Source of the DNA: Mesorhizobium sp. AR10
GTDB lineage: Bacteria; Pseudomonadota; Alphaproteobacteria; Rhizobiales; Rhizobiaceae
Length of the DNA stretch: 64,000 nucleotides
Direction of reading: 5' to 3'
NCBI RefSeq assembly: GCF_024746795.1
Contig: NZ_CP080524.1
Span: 3,698,001 to 3,762,000, forward strand
In this document: positions 44,203 through 53,584 of the stretch, piece after piece
Numbering within the stretch: the stretch's first letter is position 1
How the letters are laid out: each line of letters starts with the position of its first letter
The notes under the pieces: generated by a model
Database searches by the model: none
Told to the model about the DNA's origin: nothing
Seen by the model: only the letters and a program-made list of their open reading frames with translations
Program-made: the position numbers and the translations under genes

Positions 44203-45108
44203 TCATTTCAGCGGATTGATATCGCGTATCACCTGAATGAGGGCACTGATCCCGAAGGGCAGTTGCCGGCGACTCGAATAGTACATGGACAATGGCGGGC
44301 CGATTGAAGACCATTGCGGCAGTGCCACTTCCAGCCGCCCTGCTGCAAGGTGAGGACTAGCGAGCTTTTCCAGGCAATAAAACAGACCAATACCGTCGAT
44401 CGCAGCATTGATGGCGAAAGCAGACTCACTTGAGATGAGTGAGCCAGGAACGTCGATCTCGCGCCGATCGTCGCCCTGCTCGAATTCCCATTTGTAAATC
44501 TGCCCTCGTCCCGTGCGGATGCGGATACATTGATGGGAATGAAGATCGTCAGGCAATTCCGGCCGACCGCGGCGCTCGAAGTAAGCCGGTGCACCGACGA
44601 CCACCCACTTGAGTGGTGGCGTCAATGGAATGGCGATCATGTCCTCTGGTATCGTGCCACCATATCTGAGACCTGCGTCGAAGCCTTCCGCTGTAACGTC
44701 GACGAAGTGATCGTCGACGGCAATCTCCAGTTCGATATTGGGAAAGCGCTGCAGGAAGATCGGCACTGCCGGGCGCAGAAGTAAAGTCGACGCATCGCGC
44801 AGTACATTCAACCGCACACTACCGGCGGTCCCTTCGTGGTGTCCGTGCAGTTCTTCCAGGCCGGAATTGATAAGATCGAGGCCAGCACTCACTTTTTCGG
44901 CAAGCGCGCTTCCTGCTACTGTTGGAGCAACACTTCGGCTTGTACGGTTTAGCAGCCTTACTCCAAGTCGCTCTTCAAGCGCTTTTACCCTGTGGCTGAG
45001 TGCTGATGCGGTTACGCCCAGATTGTCCGCCGCCTTTCTAAAACTGCGATACTGTACGATGAGCAGGAATATCGAAAGATCGTACACTTCAGCGCGACTG
45101 AGCGACAT
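44203..45108 (-). CDS. LysR-family transcriptional regulator
   Basis: A 301-residue regulator with the LysR helix-turn-helix at about residues 7-66 (S-F-R-K-A-A-D-N-L-G-V-T-A-S-A-L-S-H-R-V-K-A-L-E-E-R-L-G) and a C-terminal substrate-binding domain. The start at 45108 has GGGAG five bases upstream and gives the usual family length. It lies upstream of the YghZ-like reductase on the same strand and probably regulates it. Confidence 0.92.
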   Translation of the reverse strand: MSLSRAEVYDLSIFLLIVQYRSFRKAADNLGVTASALSHRVKALEERLGVRLLNRTSRSVAPTVAGSALAEKVSAGLDLINSGLEELHGHHEGTAGSVRLNVLRDASTLLLRPAVPIFLQRFPNIELEIAVDDHFVDVTAEGFDAGLRYGGTIPEDMIAIPLTPPLKWVVVGAPAYFERRGRPELPDDLHSHQCIRIRTGRGQIYKWEFEQGDDRREIDVPGSLISSESAFAINAAIDGIGLFYCLEKLASPHLAAGRLEVALPQWSSIGPPLSMYYSSRRQLPFGISALIQVIRDINPLK

Positions 45109-45256
45109 TACAACTCCCATTATCGAGATCGCCACGGCCTGGGCGTTGGTGTGGCATTAAGCAGACGACGTCGAAATCCTCACGATTGATCCACCATGCC
45201 ACAGAAAAATAACGCCGCCACCGCCAGATGTGTCGAGCTCACGAGGGCGCTGAATC

Positions 45257-45525
45257 ATGCCATGGCCGGCAGTGGTGCTCTCCGCGTTGGAAGACGAACC
45301 ATTTGTCGATTTCGGTCGGATTGGGGGACGCGGAAATGCGTCGACCGCGCCTTTCTGGAGATTGGTATCGAGCGTCTCACAGTCTTCGAGGTCAGCGACC
45401 TTGAAACGCTCCTGGAACTGGTTGCCCGCGATCCCGCGATAGCCCTTGTTCCGGAAGCCATCGCCGAAGCACGGCCTGCACGTTCAGCACAACCCGATCG
45501 CACAAACAGAACTCTGCTGTCGTAG
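45257..45525 (+). pseudogene. Remnant of a LysR-family regulator (C-terminal part, frameshifted)
   Basis: Two frames together spell a LysR effector-binding domain. The first gives L-E-D-E-P-F-V-D-F, and after a frame change near 45310-45325 the second gives S-D-W-G-T-R-K-C-V-D-R-A-F, then I-E-R-L-T-V-F-E-V-S-D-L-E-T-L-L-E-L-V and A-L-V-P-E-A. The N-terminal DNA-binding half is missing. The fragment is divergent from the intact LysR gene and is not a decayed copy of it as far as can be seen. Confidence 0.65.
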
Positions 45526-45842
45526 GCTACGCAGCCGGCGACGGCCCAAGTCATTGCCCTCCAGATCACGCGCCGAGGCCCTTTCTGGAAGTCTTGGCGA
45601 ACACGAGGAGACCTGACAGCAGTTTTCAACAACAATGGACCCATGACTTCAAAAAAACTGCCGGATATGGGTCATCCCGCTGCCAGGGGAGAACTCGCTC
45701 CCGCTCATGTCCAATCCTCGACCCGCTGTGGCACTGACGCTGAATTGAATAGCGAAGCATATCCCCGCTTCGGTCCACCGTTTCTCAGCGGAATGGATCA
45801 GAGATGCCGCAATGCGCGCATCTGCATCTGCAGGGAGGTACC
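45526..45842. other. Gap upstream of the SDR gene
   Basis: A 317-bp stretch without a supported gene. It carries the ribosome binding site AGGGAGG (45832-45838) and presumably the promoter of the SDR gene. Confidence 0.5.
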
Positions 45843-46661
45843 ATGCGCTTTAAAGGCAAAGACGTTCTCGTGACCGGCGGGAATTCAGGGATAGGCCGTG
45901 GGATCGTCCACTATTTCCTGAAAGAGGGAGCCAGGGTGGCGTTCGCAGGCCGCGATCGCGAAAAGGGCCGCGCCGTTGAAGCGGAAGCAAAGGCGATCGA
46001 AGGTGAAGCCCGCTTTTTCCAGTGCGATCTGTCGGAGGAACATCAAGTGGAGGACCTGATCGGCCAGACCGGCCAATGGGGGCGGCTGGCGGTTGTTGTC
46101 AACAACGCAGGCGCCGGTTCGCGCCGGAGCGGCATCGAACCAGGCGATCGCCCCGGAGCGAGATGGGACAAGATGCGCGGCGCCAACCTGGACTCCACCT
46201 ACTTTGTATCCTCCTACGCCTTGCCGCTGCTGCGGGATTTCGGCGGAGGTTCGATCGTCAACATATCGTCCACGGCCACATCGCATGGCAATTGGGGCCT
46301 GTACTGCGTCGCCAAGGCGGCCGTCGAGGCGCTCACGCGATCGCTGGCAATCGAGGGGGCTGCACATCGGATCAGGGCGAACTGCGTCAGCCCGGGCTGG
46401 ATTGCCACCGAAACCGATGCAGCGGCGCCAGCGTCTGGTATCGGCGACTGGACGGTGCCGCCAAGCGCGTTCGGCCGGATGGGCACGCCGGCAGAAATTG
46501 CTGCGGCTGTAGCGTTCCTGGCCAGCGATGAGGCTTCGTTCATCACGGGCCAAACCTTGGTCGCGGACGGGGGCCTATCGATCCTGGATTACACCTCGCT
46601 GTCGCTTCTCGAGCAGCGCGGCTCAGTGCTTTTCTCAGGCATGGTCGGCGACACTCCGTGA
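45843..46661 (+). CDS. Short-chain dehydrogenase/reductase
   Basis: A 272-residue classical SDR: cofactor motif T-G-G-N-S-G-I-G at residues 11-18, N-N-A-G at 87-90, the active-site serine near 142-143 (N-I-S-S), and Y154-x3-K158 (Y-C-V-A-K). The C-terminus contains S-P-G-W-I-A-T-E-T and [12 protein letters not shown]. It oxidises or reduces an unknown alcohol/ketone. The start at 45843 directly follows AGGGAGG. Confidence 0.93.
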   Translation: MRFKGKDVLVTGGNSGIGRGIVHYFLKEGARVAFAGRDREKGRAVEAEAKAIEGEARFFQCDLSEEHQVEDLIGQTGQWGRLAVVVNNAGAGSRRSGIEPGDRPGARWDKMRGANLDSTYFVSSYALPLLRDFGGGSIVNISSTATSHGNWGLYCVAKAAVEALTRSLAIEGAAHRIRANCVSPGWIATETDAAAPASGIGDWTVPPSAFGRMGTPAEIAAAVAFLASDEASFITGQTLVADGGLSILDYTSLSLLEQRGSVLFSGMVGDTP

Positions 46662-46775
46662 ACCGGGACTCAAACAGACCGAAGATCACACGCCTAAAGC
46701 CTTCACGCGTCTGACAAACGGCTTTTCCAAGAAGGTTGAGGCTCACGCCAACGCGGTCGCGCTGCACTTCATGCA

Positions 46776-47171
46776 CTATTTTGCCCGCATCCACGCGACG
46801 TTGCGGATGACTCCGGCGATGCCGCCGCTGATCGCTTCTACGTTGGGCAGCGTTGACCAGATAAAGTGTTTGACGCCGGCTTCTTTGGCAGCGCGCACCG
46901 CCGCCGTTGCCTGCTTGAGTTCGTCGGTTCCTTTTTCCCAGAAATTGGTGACCAGAAAAACGCCGTATGCTCCTTCAAATGCAGCTTTGAGGGTTTCCGG
47001 GTGATCTAGATTTGCTTCGACTACTTCCTCAGCGAGTTCGCGGTTTTTGCCTGGATTGCGAGTCAGAGCGCGTGCTTTGAAATGGCCGCGGCTTGCAGGG
47101 CACGCACAACTGCGCCTCCTGCTGCCCCGTTGCGCCGATCACCGCGATCAGTTTTCTATGTTGGATACCAT
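46776..47171 (-). pseudogene. NmrA-family NAD(P)-binding protein remnant
   Basis: Read leftward, after at least two frameshifts, the N-terminal third of an NmrA-like protein is clear: A-V-I-G-A-T-G-Q-Q, then (one base missing) G-A-V-V-R-A-L-Q-A, A-L-T-R-N-P, a segment with [24 protein letters not shown], and [12 protein letters not shown], then an early stop. The intact family is about 300 residues; roughly 110 remain. It cannot make a functional protein. The rest of the 46662-47250 gap has no gene. Confidence 0.8.
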
Positions 47172-47250
47172 GGGTCAGTTCCTTCTATTTTATTCCGGCG
47201 GGCGTCGCGCGACGTAACCGGCGTCGTTTTCCGTTGGCTGACGTGCGCGG

Positions 47251-48120
47251 CTACAACCGGCCTTCCTTTTGCAGCCGCGCCTTTATCTCGGCGATGCGCT
47301 GGTCGCCAGCGTGAAGCGAAGCCGGACTGGTGTGCACCGAGTAATGTCCGAGGGCGAGTTCGTACGGATGGGCAGCCGCCGAGCCGAGGACGAACTCGGC
47401 GTCCGCCTCCGCCCGAAAGTCGATCGCCTGGCTCGACGTCTCGAAGGCCACCAGCTCGCCCGCTGCTACAGGCTCGGGAACGGCGAGCTTTCCGGAGGCA
47501 AGCGCAACCCAGCAAACATCGTGACCAGCGGGCGGCTCGTATCGCCAGGTTTCGCCTGCCTTGAGCCGCACGGCCAGATAGTTGATCGAGGACGGCGCCT
47601 TTAGCGGGCTCGACACCTCGCCAAGGGTGCCGAGCAGGACGGAGGCGGATCCCTTCGCTCGAACCTCCTGAGGCTTCTGGTAGATGCTTTCGGCCGGCCC
47701 GAGTTCTTGGTCGGGCGGCAAGGCGAGCCAGAGCTGGAATCCGCGAGATCGACCGGCGTTGCCGGCGCCGCCGCCATGCCATGCGCCACCTGCGGCCTTG
47801 AACCATTCGACCCCGCCGGCAGGCAGGAATCCGGCGGCGCCGGTCGTGTCCTCGTAGCGAACATTGCCCTCCCAAAGATAGGTGACCGTCGCGATGCCGG
47901 AATGAGGATGCCAGCCAAACCCCGACAGCGACGATTCCTCGGCATCGAACAGGTCGAGGAAGACGAAGGGCTTCAGCCTGCGGCCAAAGTCGGAGGGGCT
48001 CATCAGACGGGTAATGGGTCCCTGTCGTTTGCCGAAGGTGCGATGCGCTATCCGGCGCGGGCGTTCGCTGATTGCCGCATTGGATTCGGGTATGGAAGTC
48101 TCGCCTTTGTCGAGGGTCAT
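47251..48120 (-). CDS. Pirin-family protein
   Basis: A 289-residue bicupin of the pirin family: the metal-binding N-terminal cupin shows F-G-W-H-P-H-S-G-I-A-T-V-T-Y near residues 68-81 and W-H-G-G-G near 112. Bacterial pirins bind Fe or act as quercetinases or stress-linked regulators; the role here is unknown. Its start overlaps the stop of the FMN-reductase gene (ATGA), so the two redox-linked proteins are co-expressed. Confidence 0.92.
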   Translation of the reverse strand: MTLDKGETSIPESNAAISERPRRIAHRTFGKRQGPITRLMSPSDFGRRLKPFVFLDLFDAEESSLSGFGWHPHSGIATVTYLWEGNVRYEDTTGAAGFLPAGGVEWFKAAGGAWHGGGAGNAGRSRGFQLWLALPPDQELGPAESIYQKPQEVRAKGSASVLLGTLGEVSSPLKAPSSINYLAVRLKAGETWRYEPPAGHDVCWVALASGKLAVPEPVAAGELVAFETSSQAIDFRAEADAEFVLGSAAAHPYELALGHYSVHTSPASLHAGDQRIAEIKARLQKEGRL

Positions 48121-48698
48121 AGTGCGCCTCGCTCGCTGACTTGCCGTCGCATGGTCTGCAGCGCCTGGCCCCAGGCGACGAGGTCATCGAGCATGGCGTT
48201 AACCGCCGCCGCCTGATGCGGACCGGGCTTGAACGTGGAGAAGTTTTCGAAATCGGTAAAAAGGGACAGTGCGACCTGGGCCCGCACGGCGGCAACCTTG
48301 ATCTCGCCCATGATCAGTCGCAGATGCTCGACGGCACGCGTTCCGCCGACGCCGCCATAGCCGACAAACCCGGCGGCCTTGTCATTCCATTCGCGGAACA
48401 GATAGTCGATCGCGTTCTTGAGCGCGCCTGATGTCGAATGGTTGTACTCGGGCGTGACGAACACGAACGCGTCAAAGGTCGCGATTTTGGCGGCCCAGGC
48501 CTTCGTATGCGGCTGCGCGTACTGCCCCATCGAGGGAGGAAGCGCTTCGTCGAGAAGAGGCAGGTCGAAGTCCGCGATGTCCACGACCTCGAAAGAGGCA
48601 TCGCTCCGCTCCGCAGCGATGCCGTGGACCCAGCGTGCGACGACCTCGGCCTTGCGGCCGGGACGGGTGGTTCCGATGATGATCGCCACATTCAGCAT
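48117..48698 (-). CDS. NADPH-dependent FMN reductase
   Basis: A 193-residue flavodoxin-like protein with the FMN phosphate loop G-T-T-R-P-G-R-K near residues 9-16 and the family motif P-E-Y-N-H-S-T-S-G-A-L-K-N-A-I-D near 82-97. It reduces FMN, quinones or azo compounds with NADPH in the cytoplasm. First gene of a two-gene operon with the pirin gene. The 242-bp region upstream is AT-rich (48755-48810) and should hold the promoter. Confidence 0.93.
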   Translation of the reverse strand: MLNVAIIIGTTRPGRKAEVVARWVHGIAAERSDASFEVVDIADFDLPLLDEALPPSMGQYAQPHTKAWAAKIATFDAFVFVTPEYNHSTSGALKNAIDYLFREWNDKAAGFVGYGGVGGTRAVEHLRLIMGEIKVAAVRAQVALSLFTDFENFSTFKPGPHQAAAVNAMLDDLVAWGQALQTMRRQVSERGAL

Positions 48699-48940
48699 TC
48701 CGTTCTCCTGAAAACAGAGTAGGTCCCGAACCGGGGACTGGGTAGTTTTAGAGGTTCCTAGCTAGCAATAAAATCAAAACAATAGTTAACAGTCTATTCA
48801 GGATTTTCGATATGCCGACCGTCCGCCCTTCAGTCTCGATCAAGCTGCAGGTCAGCGGCAAATGCCTCCCCCTCGCAGGTGAGACGCGCAGCTAGCGATG
48901 TTCTTCTCCTTGAGTTCCCGCCCCGATGCTTCGGTTGGAG

Positions 48941-50053
48941 TTACGTCCCGATCCGCAGGATCGGCTTGATGACCTCACCACTGGCGGCTGCCGCAAAGGC
49001 TTCGTTGATCTGCTCGAATGGGAAGAACCGGACGAGCCGATCGAATGGGAACTGCCCGGCTTTGTAGAGACGGATCAGTTCCGGGATGAACAGTTGGGGG
49101 ATGGCGTCACCCTGGACGATGCCGCGCACCAGACTGCCGAGGATCAGCTTGGAAACCTCGACGGTGCCGTCCGAGCCCGCCGATGCGACGAGCCCGACCT
49201 GACCCAGTGGCGCTAGACCATTTAAGGCATGCGCCAGCATCTCCTTGCGGCCGCTGGTATCAAAGACATAGTTGACGCCCCGACCGGTGATCGTCTTCAA
49301 TTCCTGCCCAACGTCGCACTTGGCGGGGTTGATCGTGTGGGTCGCACCAAACTCGCGAGCGAGCGCCAGCCGTTGTTCGTTGACGTCGACCGCGATGATG
49401 ACGCTGGCAGAGGCGACCACAGCCGCCATGATCGCGGCGAGGCCCACGGCGCCCGTTCCGAAAACGGCGATGGTTTCGCCGGCGGCCACCTTGAAGCTGT
49501 TGAGGACCGCGCCAGCGCCCGTCTGCAGGCCGCAGCCGAGAGGCGCCAACAGATCGAGCGGCACGTCGTTGGGCACCTTGACGGTGTTGCGCGCCGTGGT
49601 CAGCGCATAGGTGGCGAATGAGGATTGGCCGAAGAAGTGGCCATGCACGGCCTCGCCCTCCACATTCGCATGGCGGTGGACGCCAACGGTCCCATCGAGC
49701 CGCGCACCCGAGAAATTCGCTTCCATGGCGTAATCGCAATAGGCCGGGCGTGCCGTCAGGCAGGGCTGGCAGTGACCGCACGCCTGATAGGACATGACGA
49801 CGTGGTCGCCGGGCTTCAGTGATGCAACGGCCGCCCCGACGCGCTCGACAACCCCCGAACCCTCGTGGCCGAGAACGACCGGCAGCGGCGTGGGCAAATG
49901 CTGCTGCCAGACATGTGCGTCCGTCTGACAGATGCCCGAGGCGACGATGCGCACCAGCACCTCGTCAGCACGGGGCTCGTCCAGCACCAATTCCTCGATT
50001 TGGAAAGGCTCGGCCTTTTCCTCGACAACCGCCGCCTTGATGTTGATGGCCAT
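48941..50053 (-). CDS. Zinc-dependent alcohol dehydrogenase (aryl-alcohol / class III type)
   Basis: A 370-residue MDR enzyme. Catalytic zinc ligands C42 and H63-E64 (G-I-C-Q-T-D, G-H-E-G-S-G) and the structural zinc cysteines C92, C95, C98 and C106 are all present. The cofactor site is V-F-G-T-G-A-V-G-L near residues 197-205. The long G-C-G-L-Q-T-G-A-G region resembles aryl-alcohol and glutathione-dependent formaldehyde dehydrogenases. It may serve detoxification of aromatic or short aldehydes and alcohols. Confidence 0.93.
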   Translation of the reverse strand: MAINIKAAVVEEKAEPFQIEELVLDEPRADEVLVRIVASGICQTDAHVWQQHLPTPLPVVLGHEGSGVVERVGAAVASLKPGDHVVMSYQACGHCQPCLTARPAYCDYAMEANFSGARLDGTVGVHRHANVEGEAVHGHFFGQSSFATYALTTARNTVKVPNDVPLDLLAPLGCGLQTGAGAVLNSFKVAAGETIAVFGTGAVGLAAIMAAVVASASVIIAVDVNEQRLALAREFGATHTINPAKCDVGQELKTITGRGVNYVFDTSGRKEMLAHALNGLAPLGQVGLVASAGSDGTVEVSKLILGSLVRGIVQGDAIPQLFIPELIRLYKAGQFPFDRLVRFFPFEQINEAFAAAASGEVIKPILRIGT

Positions 50054-50333
50054 GGTAAAACCCCGCTGTTCTGGTGCGGTCGCTGCCTACCGGGCGGCAG
50101 CGACCGGACGCAGGTCTTGGTTTCTTGGAACTCTTCCATCCCGCGCATCCCGCGCGTGGCGCGCAGCCGACCGGTGCCGCTCTGATTGAACCCGCCTTCT
50201 TCGAAGCGGTCGTGGATGGTGGCCCAGGCGTCGCACGAGGCTTCGGGGGGATCGATGCGGAGAGGGTCATTTCGGGACCTCGGCTTTCTGACCAAAGTGC
50301 CTACGTCGGCCGCAGCTTCGAGAGGTCGTTTCT

Positions 50334-50485
50334 CTAGGCGGGTCGTGCGGCGAGCCCTGTTTTTCCCCGCCCATTAGTAGGCGTCGGGCCTGCAGGAGCG
50401 GGCACAGAGCTTAGCGGCACAAGGCCGGCAGTGACTTGGGCGAACACGTAATCGGCCATCAGCGCTGGTTCGAGCGGAGTTAGTC
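50334..50485 (-). pseudogene. 3'-end remnant of an isochorismatase-like gene
   Basis: Read leftward, the stretch A-D-Y-V-F-A-Q-V-T-A-G-L-V-P is followed by a Pro/Gly/Thr-rich tail and TAG. This matches the C-terminus of the intact isochorismatase-like protein at 50919-51659 (D-Y-V-F-A-Q-V-T-A-G-L-V-P-M). Only about 45 codons remain. It looks like the last part of a second tandem copy. The rest of the 50054-50498 gap has no supported gene. Confidence 0.7.
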
Positions 50486-50498
50486 CGGACTAGCCGCG

Positions 50499-50894
50499 CT
50501 AAACTCCGAAATCGGCCACCACCTTCCAGCCGTCCGCCTGCTTCCGGAAGATGTCCAAGTAGCTGCCCGTGGCATTCTCCGCCTTTTTGGTCTGCGGGTT
50601 CGTATAGGTGATGGTGAACGTGCCTTGGCGGTAGGCTAGGTCACCCGAGCCGGCGACCTCGGTTTTCCTGTTTAAGAGATTCAGCTTGAAGTTGGGATCC
50701 GCAATATCGTCGCTGATGGCCTTGGATACCGCCTCGCCGTCCCTGGCCGCCGGGCGGCCGGCCGTGGCGATCACCGCGTCCGGCGCGTAATAGGACCTCG
50801 CCTTGGCCGAATCCTTGGCCTCGAATGCGTCCAGTATCTCCTGCGCCGTGCGGTTGACCGCGTCCGTTGCCGTTTCGTTGGGATTGGTGGTCAT
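50499..50894 (-). CDS. DUF4440 / SnoaL-like protein
   Basis: A 131-residue NTF2-like protein: an N-terminal helix pair (A-Q-E-I-L-D-A-F-E-A-K-D), Y-Y-A-P-D-A-V-I near residues 40-47, and the ending W-K-V-V-A-D-F. The fold serves many small enzymes and binding proteins; the ligand is unknown. It follows the isochorismatase-like gene by 24 bp and is probably co-transcribed. Confidence 0.82.
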   Translation of the reverse strand: MTTNPNETATDAVNRTAQEILDAFEAKDSAKARSYYAPDAVIATAGRPAARDGEAVSKAISDDIADPNFKLNLLNRKTEVAGSGDLAYRQGTFTITYTNPQTKKAENATGSYLDIFRKQADGWKVVADFGV

Positions 50895-50918
50895 GTCGAT
50901 TGTCTCCGTGTTGGAGGC

Positions 50919-51659
50919 CTAGTTTCTTTGCCCGGAATGTGTGGCGGCCGTTTTCGTCGGCCCGTTGGTCGGTGCTCGGCCAGAGCCGGCCTTGTCGGGC
51001 GCAGACATGAAGCTGGGCATCGGCACAAGGCCGGCTGTGACCTGCGCGAACACATAGTCAATCAGCAGGCCCACGCCGCTGCCTCGGCGCGACCAGACAT
51101 CGCCAAGCTTCTCGCGTTCCGGCCCTGTGTAGTCGGGGGCCCACTCGGAGGTGACAGCCTTCCAGTCGATCGGCTTGGCGCCGGCCTGCACCATGCGCGT
51201 CTTGGCGTCCTCATGGGCCTCGACCGTGCCTCCGCCCGAACAGTCGGGGACGAAATAGACCTCGTATCCTTCCTTCAGGGCGGCGAGCACCGATTGTGCA
51301 AGGCAGACCTCGGTCACCAGGCCGGCCATGATCAGCTTCTTGCGGCCCGTCGCATCGATCGCGGCCCGGAACTCCGGGTGCGACCAGGCATGGGTCGAGG
51401 TGCGGTCGATCGGCGTGACGTCCGGGAATATCTCGGTAATCTCCTTGAACAGCGGGTCGACGAGGATGCTGCCCTTCGCTCCGATTGTCGTGAGGATGGT
51501 GGGGACGCCGAGGTTTTTGGCTGCCTGGGCGAGGCCCGCGACATTGTTGATCATCAGGCCTGGATCGATCGAGTGAACCATTAAAGCTATCCATGGCTGG
51601 TGATCGATGAGGACCAGGACCGAGTTCTCGATGGTCAGCTCGTTCGGATTGCTCGTCAT
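50919..51659 (-). CDS. Isochorismatase-like cysteine hydrolase
   Basis: A 246-residue hydrolase with the catalytic triad positions D19 (L-I-D-H-Q), a lysine in G-R-K-K-L-I-M-A-G (107/108) and C119 (V-T-E-V-C-L-A-Q). This group (YcaC-like) hydrolyses amides or isochorismate-like compounds. A 65-residue C-terminal extension past the core is typical of the longer YcaC-like branch. A divergent LysR gene lies 125 bp away and likely controls it. Confidence 0.9.
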   Translation of the reverse strand: MTSNPNELTIENSVLVLIDHQPWIALMVHSIDPGLMINNVAGLAQAAKNLGVPTILTTIGAKGSILVDPLFKEITEIFPDVTPIDRTSTHAWSHPEFRAAIDATGRKKLIMAGLVTEVCLAQSVLAALKEGYEVYFVPDCSGGGTVEAHEDAKTRMVQAGAKPIDWKAVTSEWAPDYTGPEREKLGDVWSRRGSGVGLLIDYVFAQVTAGLVPMPSFMSAPDKAGSGRAPTNGPTKTAATHSGQRN

Positions 51660-51784
51660 GAATGCACTCCTCTGACTAGGACGTTGCTGTCGCCCTGAAG
51701 CACGGCCGACGCCGGAAAAGCTAGGACTTCGCCCACCCCAAAAAAACCGGTATAAAACTGAAAAACCTTTTCAAGGAATTCGAA

Positions 51785-52765
51785 ATGCGAAGCCCAGCCA
51801 TACCGAGTATCGATCAGCTTCTGGTGCTGTTGACCGTGGCCGAAGCAGGAAGTTTTTCCGCGGCCGCCAAACGTCTGGGACGCGCAACCTCCGCCATCAG
51901 CTACGCAATCGACACGCTGGAGGAACAGCTCGGTATTTCGCTGTTCGATCGCGGAACGACCCGCAAGCCGAAGCTCACGCAACAGGGCGAAGCGGTCGTG
52001 TCCGAAGCCAGAGCGGTTGCGCATAGCGTCGAGACATTGCGCGCGCGCGTGCGGGGCTTCCTCGACGAACTCGAGCCCGAAGTGTCGCTCGTGGTTGACA
52101 GCATGCTTCCCGGCGATCGGTTGACGACGCTGCTTCGTGAATTCCATGCCGAGTTCCCGACGGTGCCCATCCGCCTCCTGGTGCAGACGCTTGGCGGTGT
52201 CGAGCGCGCGGTCCGAAACGGCCATGCTCGCATCGGCGTGGGAAGCGAGCTGCACATGGACATGACGGGATTTCGCCGCACCGACATTGACAGCGTCCGG
52301 ATCATTCCCGTCGCCGCGCCCAGCCATCCGCTGGCCCGGGCGAGCGAGGCTGCTGCTCCATCGCAGGCAAGCGATTTCGTCCAGCTCATTCTCTCGGAGG
52401 AACCCGCGGCGGAGAGCCGCGACTTCGGCGTGGTCAGTCTCAACACCTGGCGCATCGGCGATCAGGCGGCCAGGCGCAAGCTTCTCATCGCCGGACTTGG
52501 ATGGAGCGGAATGCCGGAACCGATCGTTCGCTCCGATATCGAATCCGGAAGGCTCGTACAATTGAACCTTCCGGACTGGCGTGGCGGAGAATACACCATG
52601 CAGGCCATACACAAGACGGACACTCCTCCGGGCCCTGCCGGGCGGTGGCTGATCGAAAAGTTGGTGACACTGTCGGACGGGGTCGCGCCGCTCTCCCAAG
52701 AAATTACAAAGCCGATCAAAGCAAAGCGCGCAACCCGAACTGCGGCTCCAAAGCCCGGTTCGTAA
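51785..52765 (+). CDS. LysR-family transcriptional regulator
   Basis: A 326-residue regulator with the LysR helix-turn-helix at about residues 9-66 (S-F-S-A-A-A-K-R-L-G-R-A-T-S-A-I-S-Y-A-I-D-T-L-E-E-Q-L-G) and an effector domain (residues 95-300). A lysine/arginine-rich tail ends the protein. It is divergent from the isochorismatase-like gene, the classical arrangement for LysR control of the neighbouring operon. Confidence 0.92.
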   Translation: MRSPAIPSIDQLLVLLTVAEAGSFSAAAKRLGRATSAISYAIDTLEEQLGISLFDRGTTRKPKLTQQGEAVVSEARAVAHSVETLRARVRGFLDELEPEVSLVVDSMLPGDRLTTLLREFHAEFPTVPIRLLVQTLGGVERAVRNGHARIGVGSELHMDMTGFRRTDIDSVRIIPVAAPSHPLARASEAAAPSQASDFVQLILSEEPAAESRDFGVVSLNTWRIGDQAARRKLLIAGLGWSGMPEPIVRSDIESGRLVQLNLPDWRGGEYTMQAIHKTDTPPGPAGRWLIEKLVTLSDGVAPLSQEITKPIKAKRATRTAAPKPGS

Positions 52766-53102
52766 AGCTGATCGCCGACGTGGACCGCCCGAGGCCTTCT
52801 GGCGCCGGCAAAAAACAGCCTTGCCTACCCACCATCAAAAGACGGTGAGTTTTGGTCTACGTACCAACGTCCGTCATTTCAAATCCCTTGAATAGTGTGA
52901 TCAAAACTTTCCGGCTGTTTTGAAAAACAGCGAACGGCTACGTTCATGCCGAACGAAAATGTTCGTGCGCGTAGAGTCTAACATCATCCCCGCCGCAACC
53001 TCGCGCAGGTTCGCGTGGTGCGCCGCGTGTATCCTTGAAAGCAACCCGCATCGCCTGGCTCCGGACACGTCAAAGCGGCGATTAAATTGAAGGTATATTC
53101 TA
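52766..53102. other. Gap between LysR and DoxX genes
   Basis: A 337-bp region without a supported gene. Its last 25 bp are AT-rich and carry GAAGG before the GTG start of the DoxX gene, so it probably contains that promoter. Confidence 0.5.
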
Positions 53103-53522
53103 GTGCTCAAGCAATCCGCGCATATCGCCGCTTTTGGTCGGCTGCTGATCGCCGTGCTTTTTCTTCTTAGTGGCTTCGGAAAGATCGCCGCACCCGCCAT
53201 AATGCAGGGATACATTGCATCCGTTGGCTTGCCCGCTCCGTTGCTCGGCCTGCTAATTGCCATCGTCGTCGAGATTGGTGGCGGCATTCTTCTCGTGCTC
53301 GGCTACCAAACCAGAATCGTGGCATCAGTCATGGCAGTATTCACGATCGCGACGGCACTCGCCTTCCACAACATCTTCTCCGACCAAGACGCGCTGGTCC
53401 ACTTCCTCAAGAATATCGCGATCACGGGTGGGCTGTTGCAAGTCGTCGCCTTCGGCGCCGGGTCCTTCAGTATCGACGGGCGACGGAATTCGGCAACGCC
53501 GCGCAGCATCGCGGTCGCTTAG
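53103..53522 (+). CDS. DoxX-family membrane protein
   Basis: A 139-residue protein with four membrane spans and the DoxX pattern: F-G-R-L-L-I-A-V-L-F-L-L-S-G-F-G-K-I near residues 10-27 and E-I-G-G-G-I-L-L-V-L-G near 58-68. Members are linked to thiosulfate oxidation or redox homeostasis; the exact role here is unknown. The start is a GTG preceded by GAAGG. Confidence 0.88.
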   Translation: MLKQSAHIAAFGRLLIAVLFLLSGFGKIAAPAIMQGYIASVGLPAPLLGLLIAIVVEIGGGILLVLGYQTRIVASVMAVFTIATALAFHNIFSDQDALVHFLKNIAITGGLLQVVAFGAGSFSIDGRRNSATPRSIAVA

Positions 53523-53527
53523 CTCGG

Positions 53528-53584
53528 ATGAAGCCCATGGAGATTGGCGTCGACAGCTTCGCGGCGCTGGTTCCGCCCAAGTGA
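53528..53584 (+). pseudogene. Possible N-terminal remnant of an LLM-class flavin oxidoreductase
   Basis: An 18-residue frame starts M-K-P-M-E-I-G-V-D-S-F-A-A-L, which resembles the typical start of luciferase-like (LLM) monooxygenases, then stops. No following LLM sequence is seen. It is too short for certainty. Confidence 0.35.
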
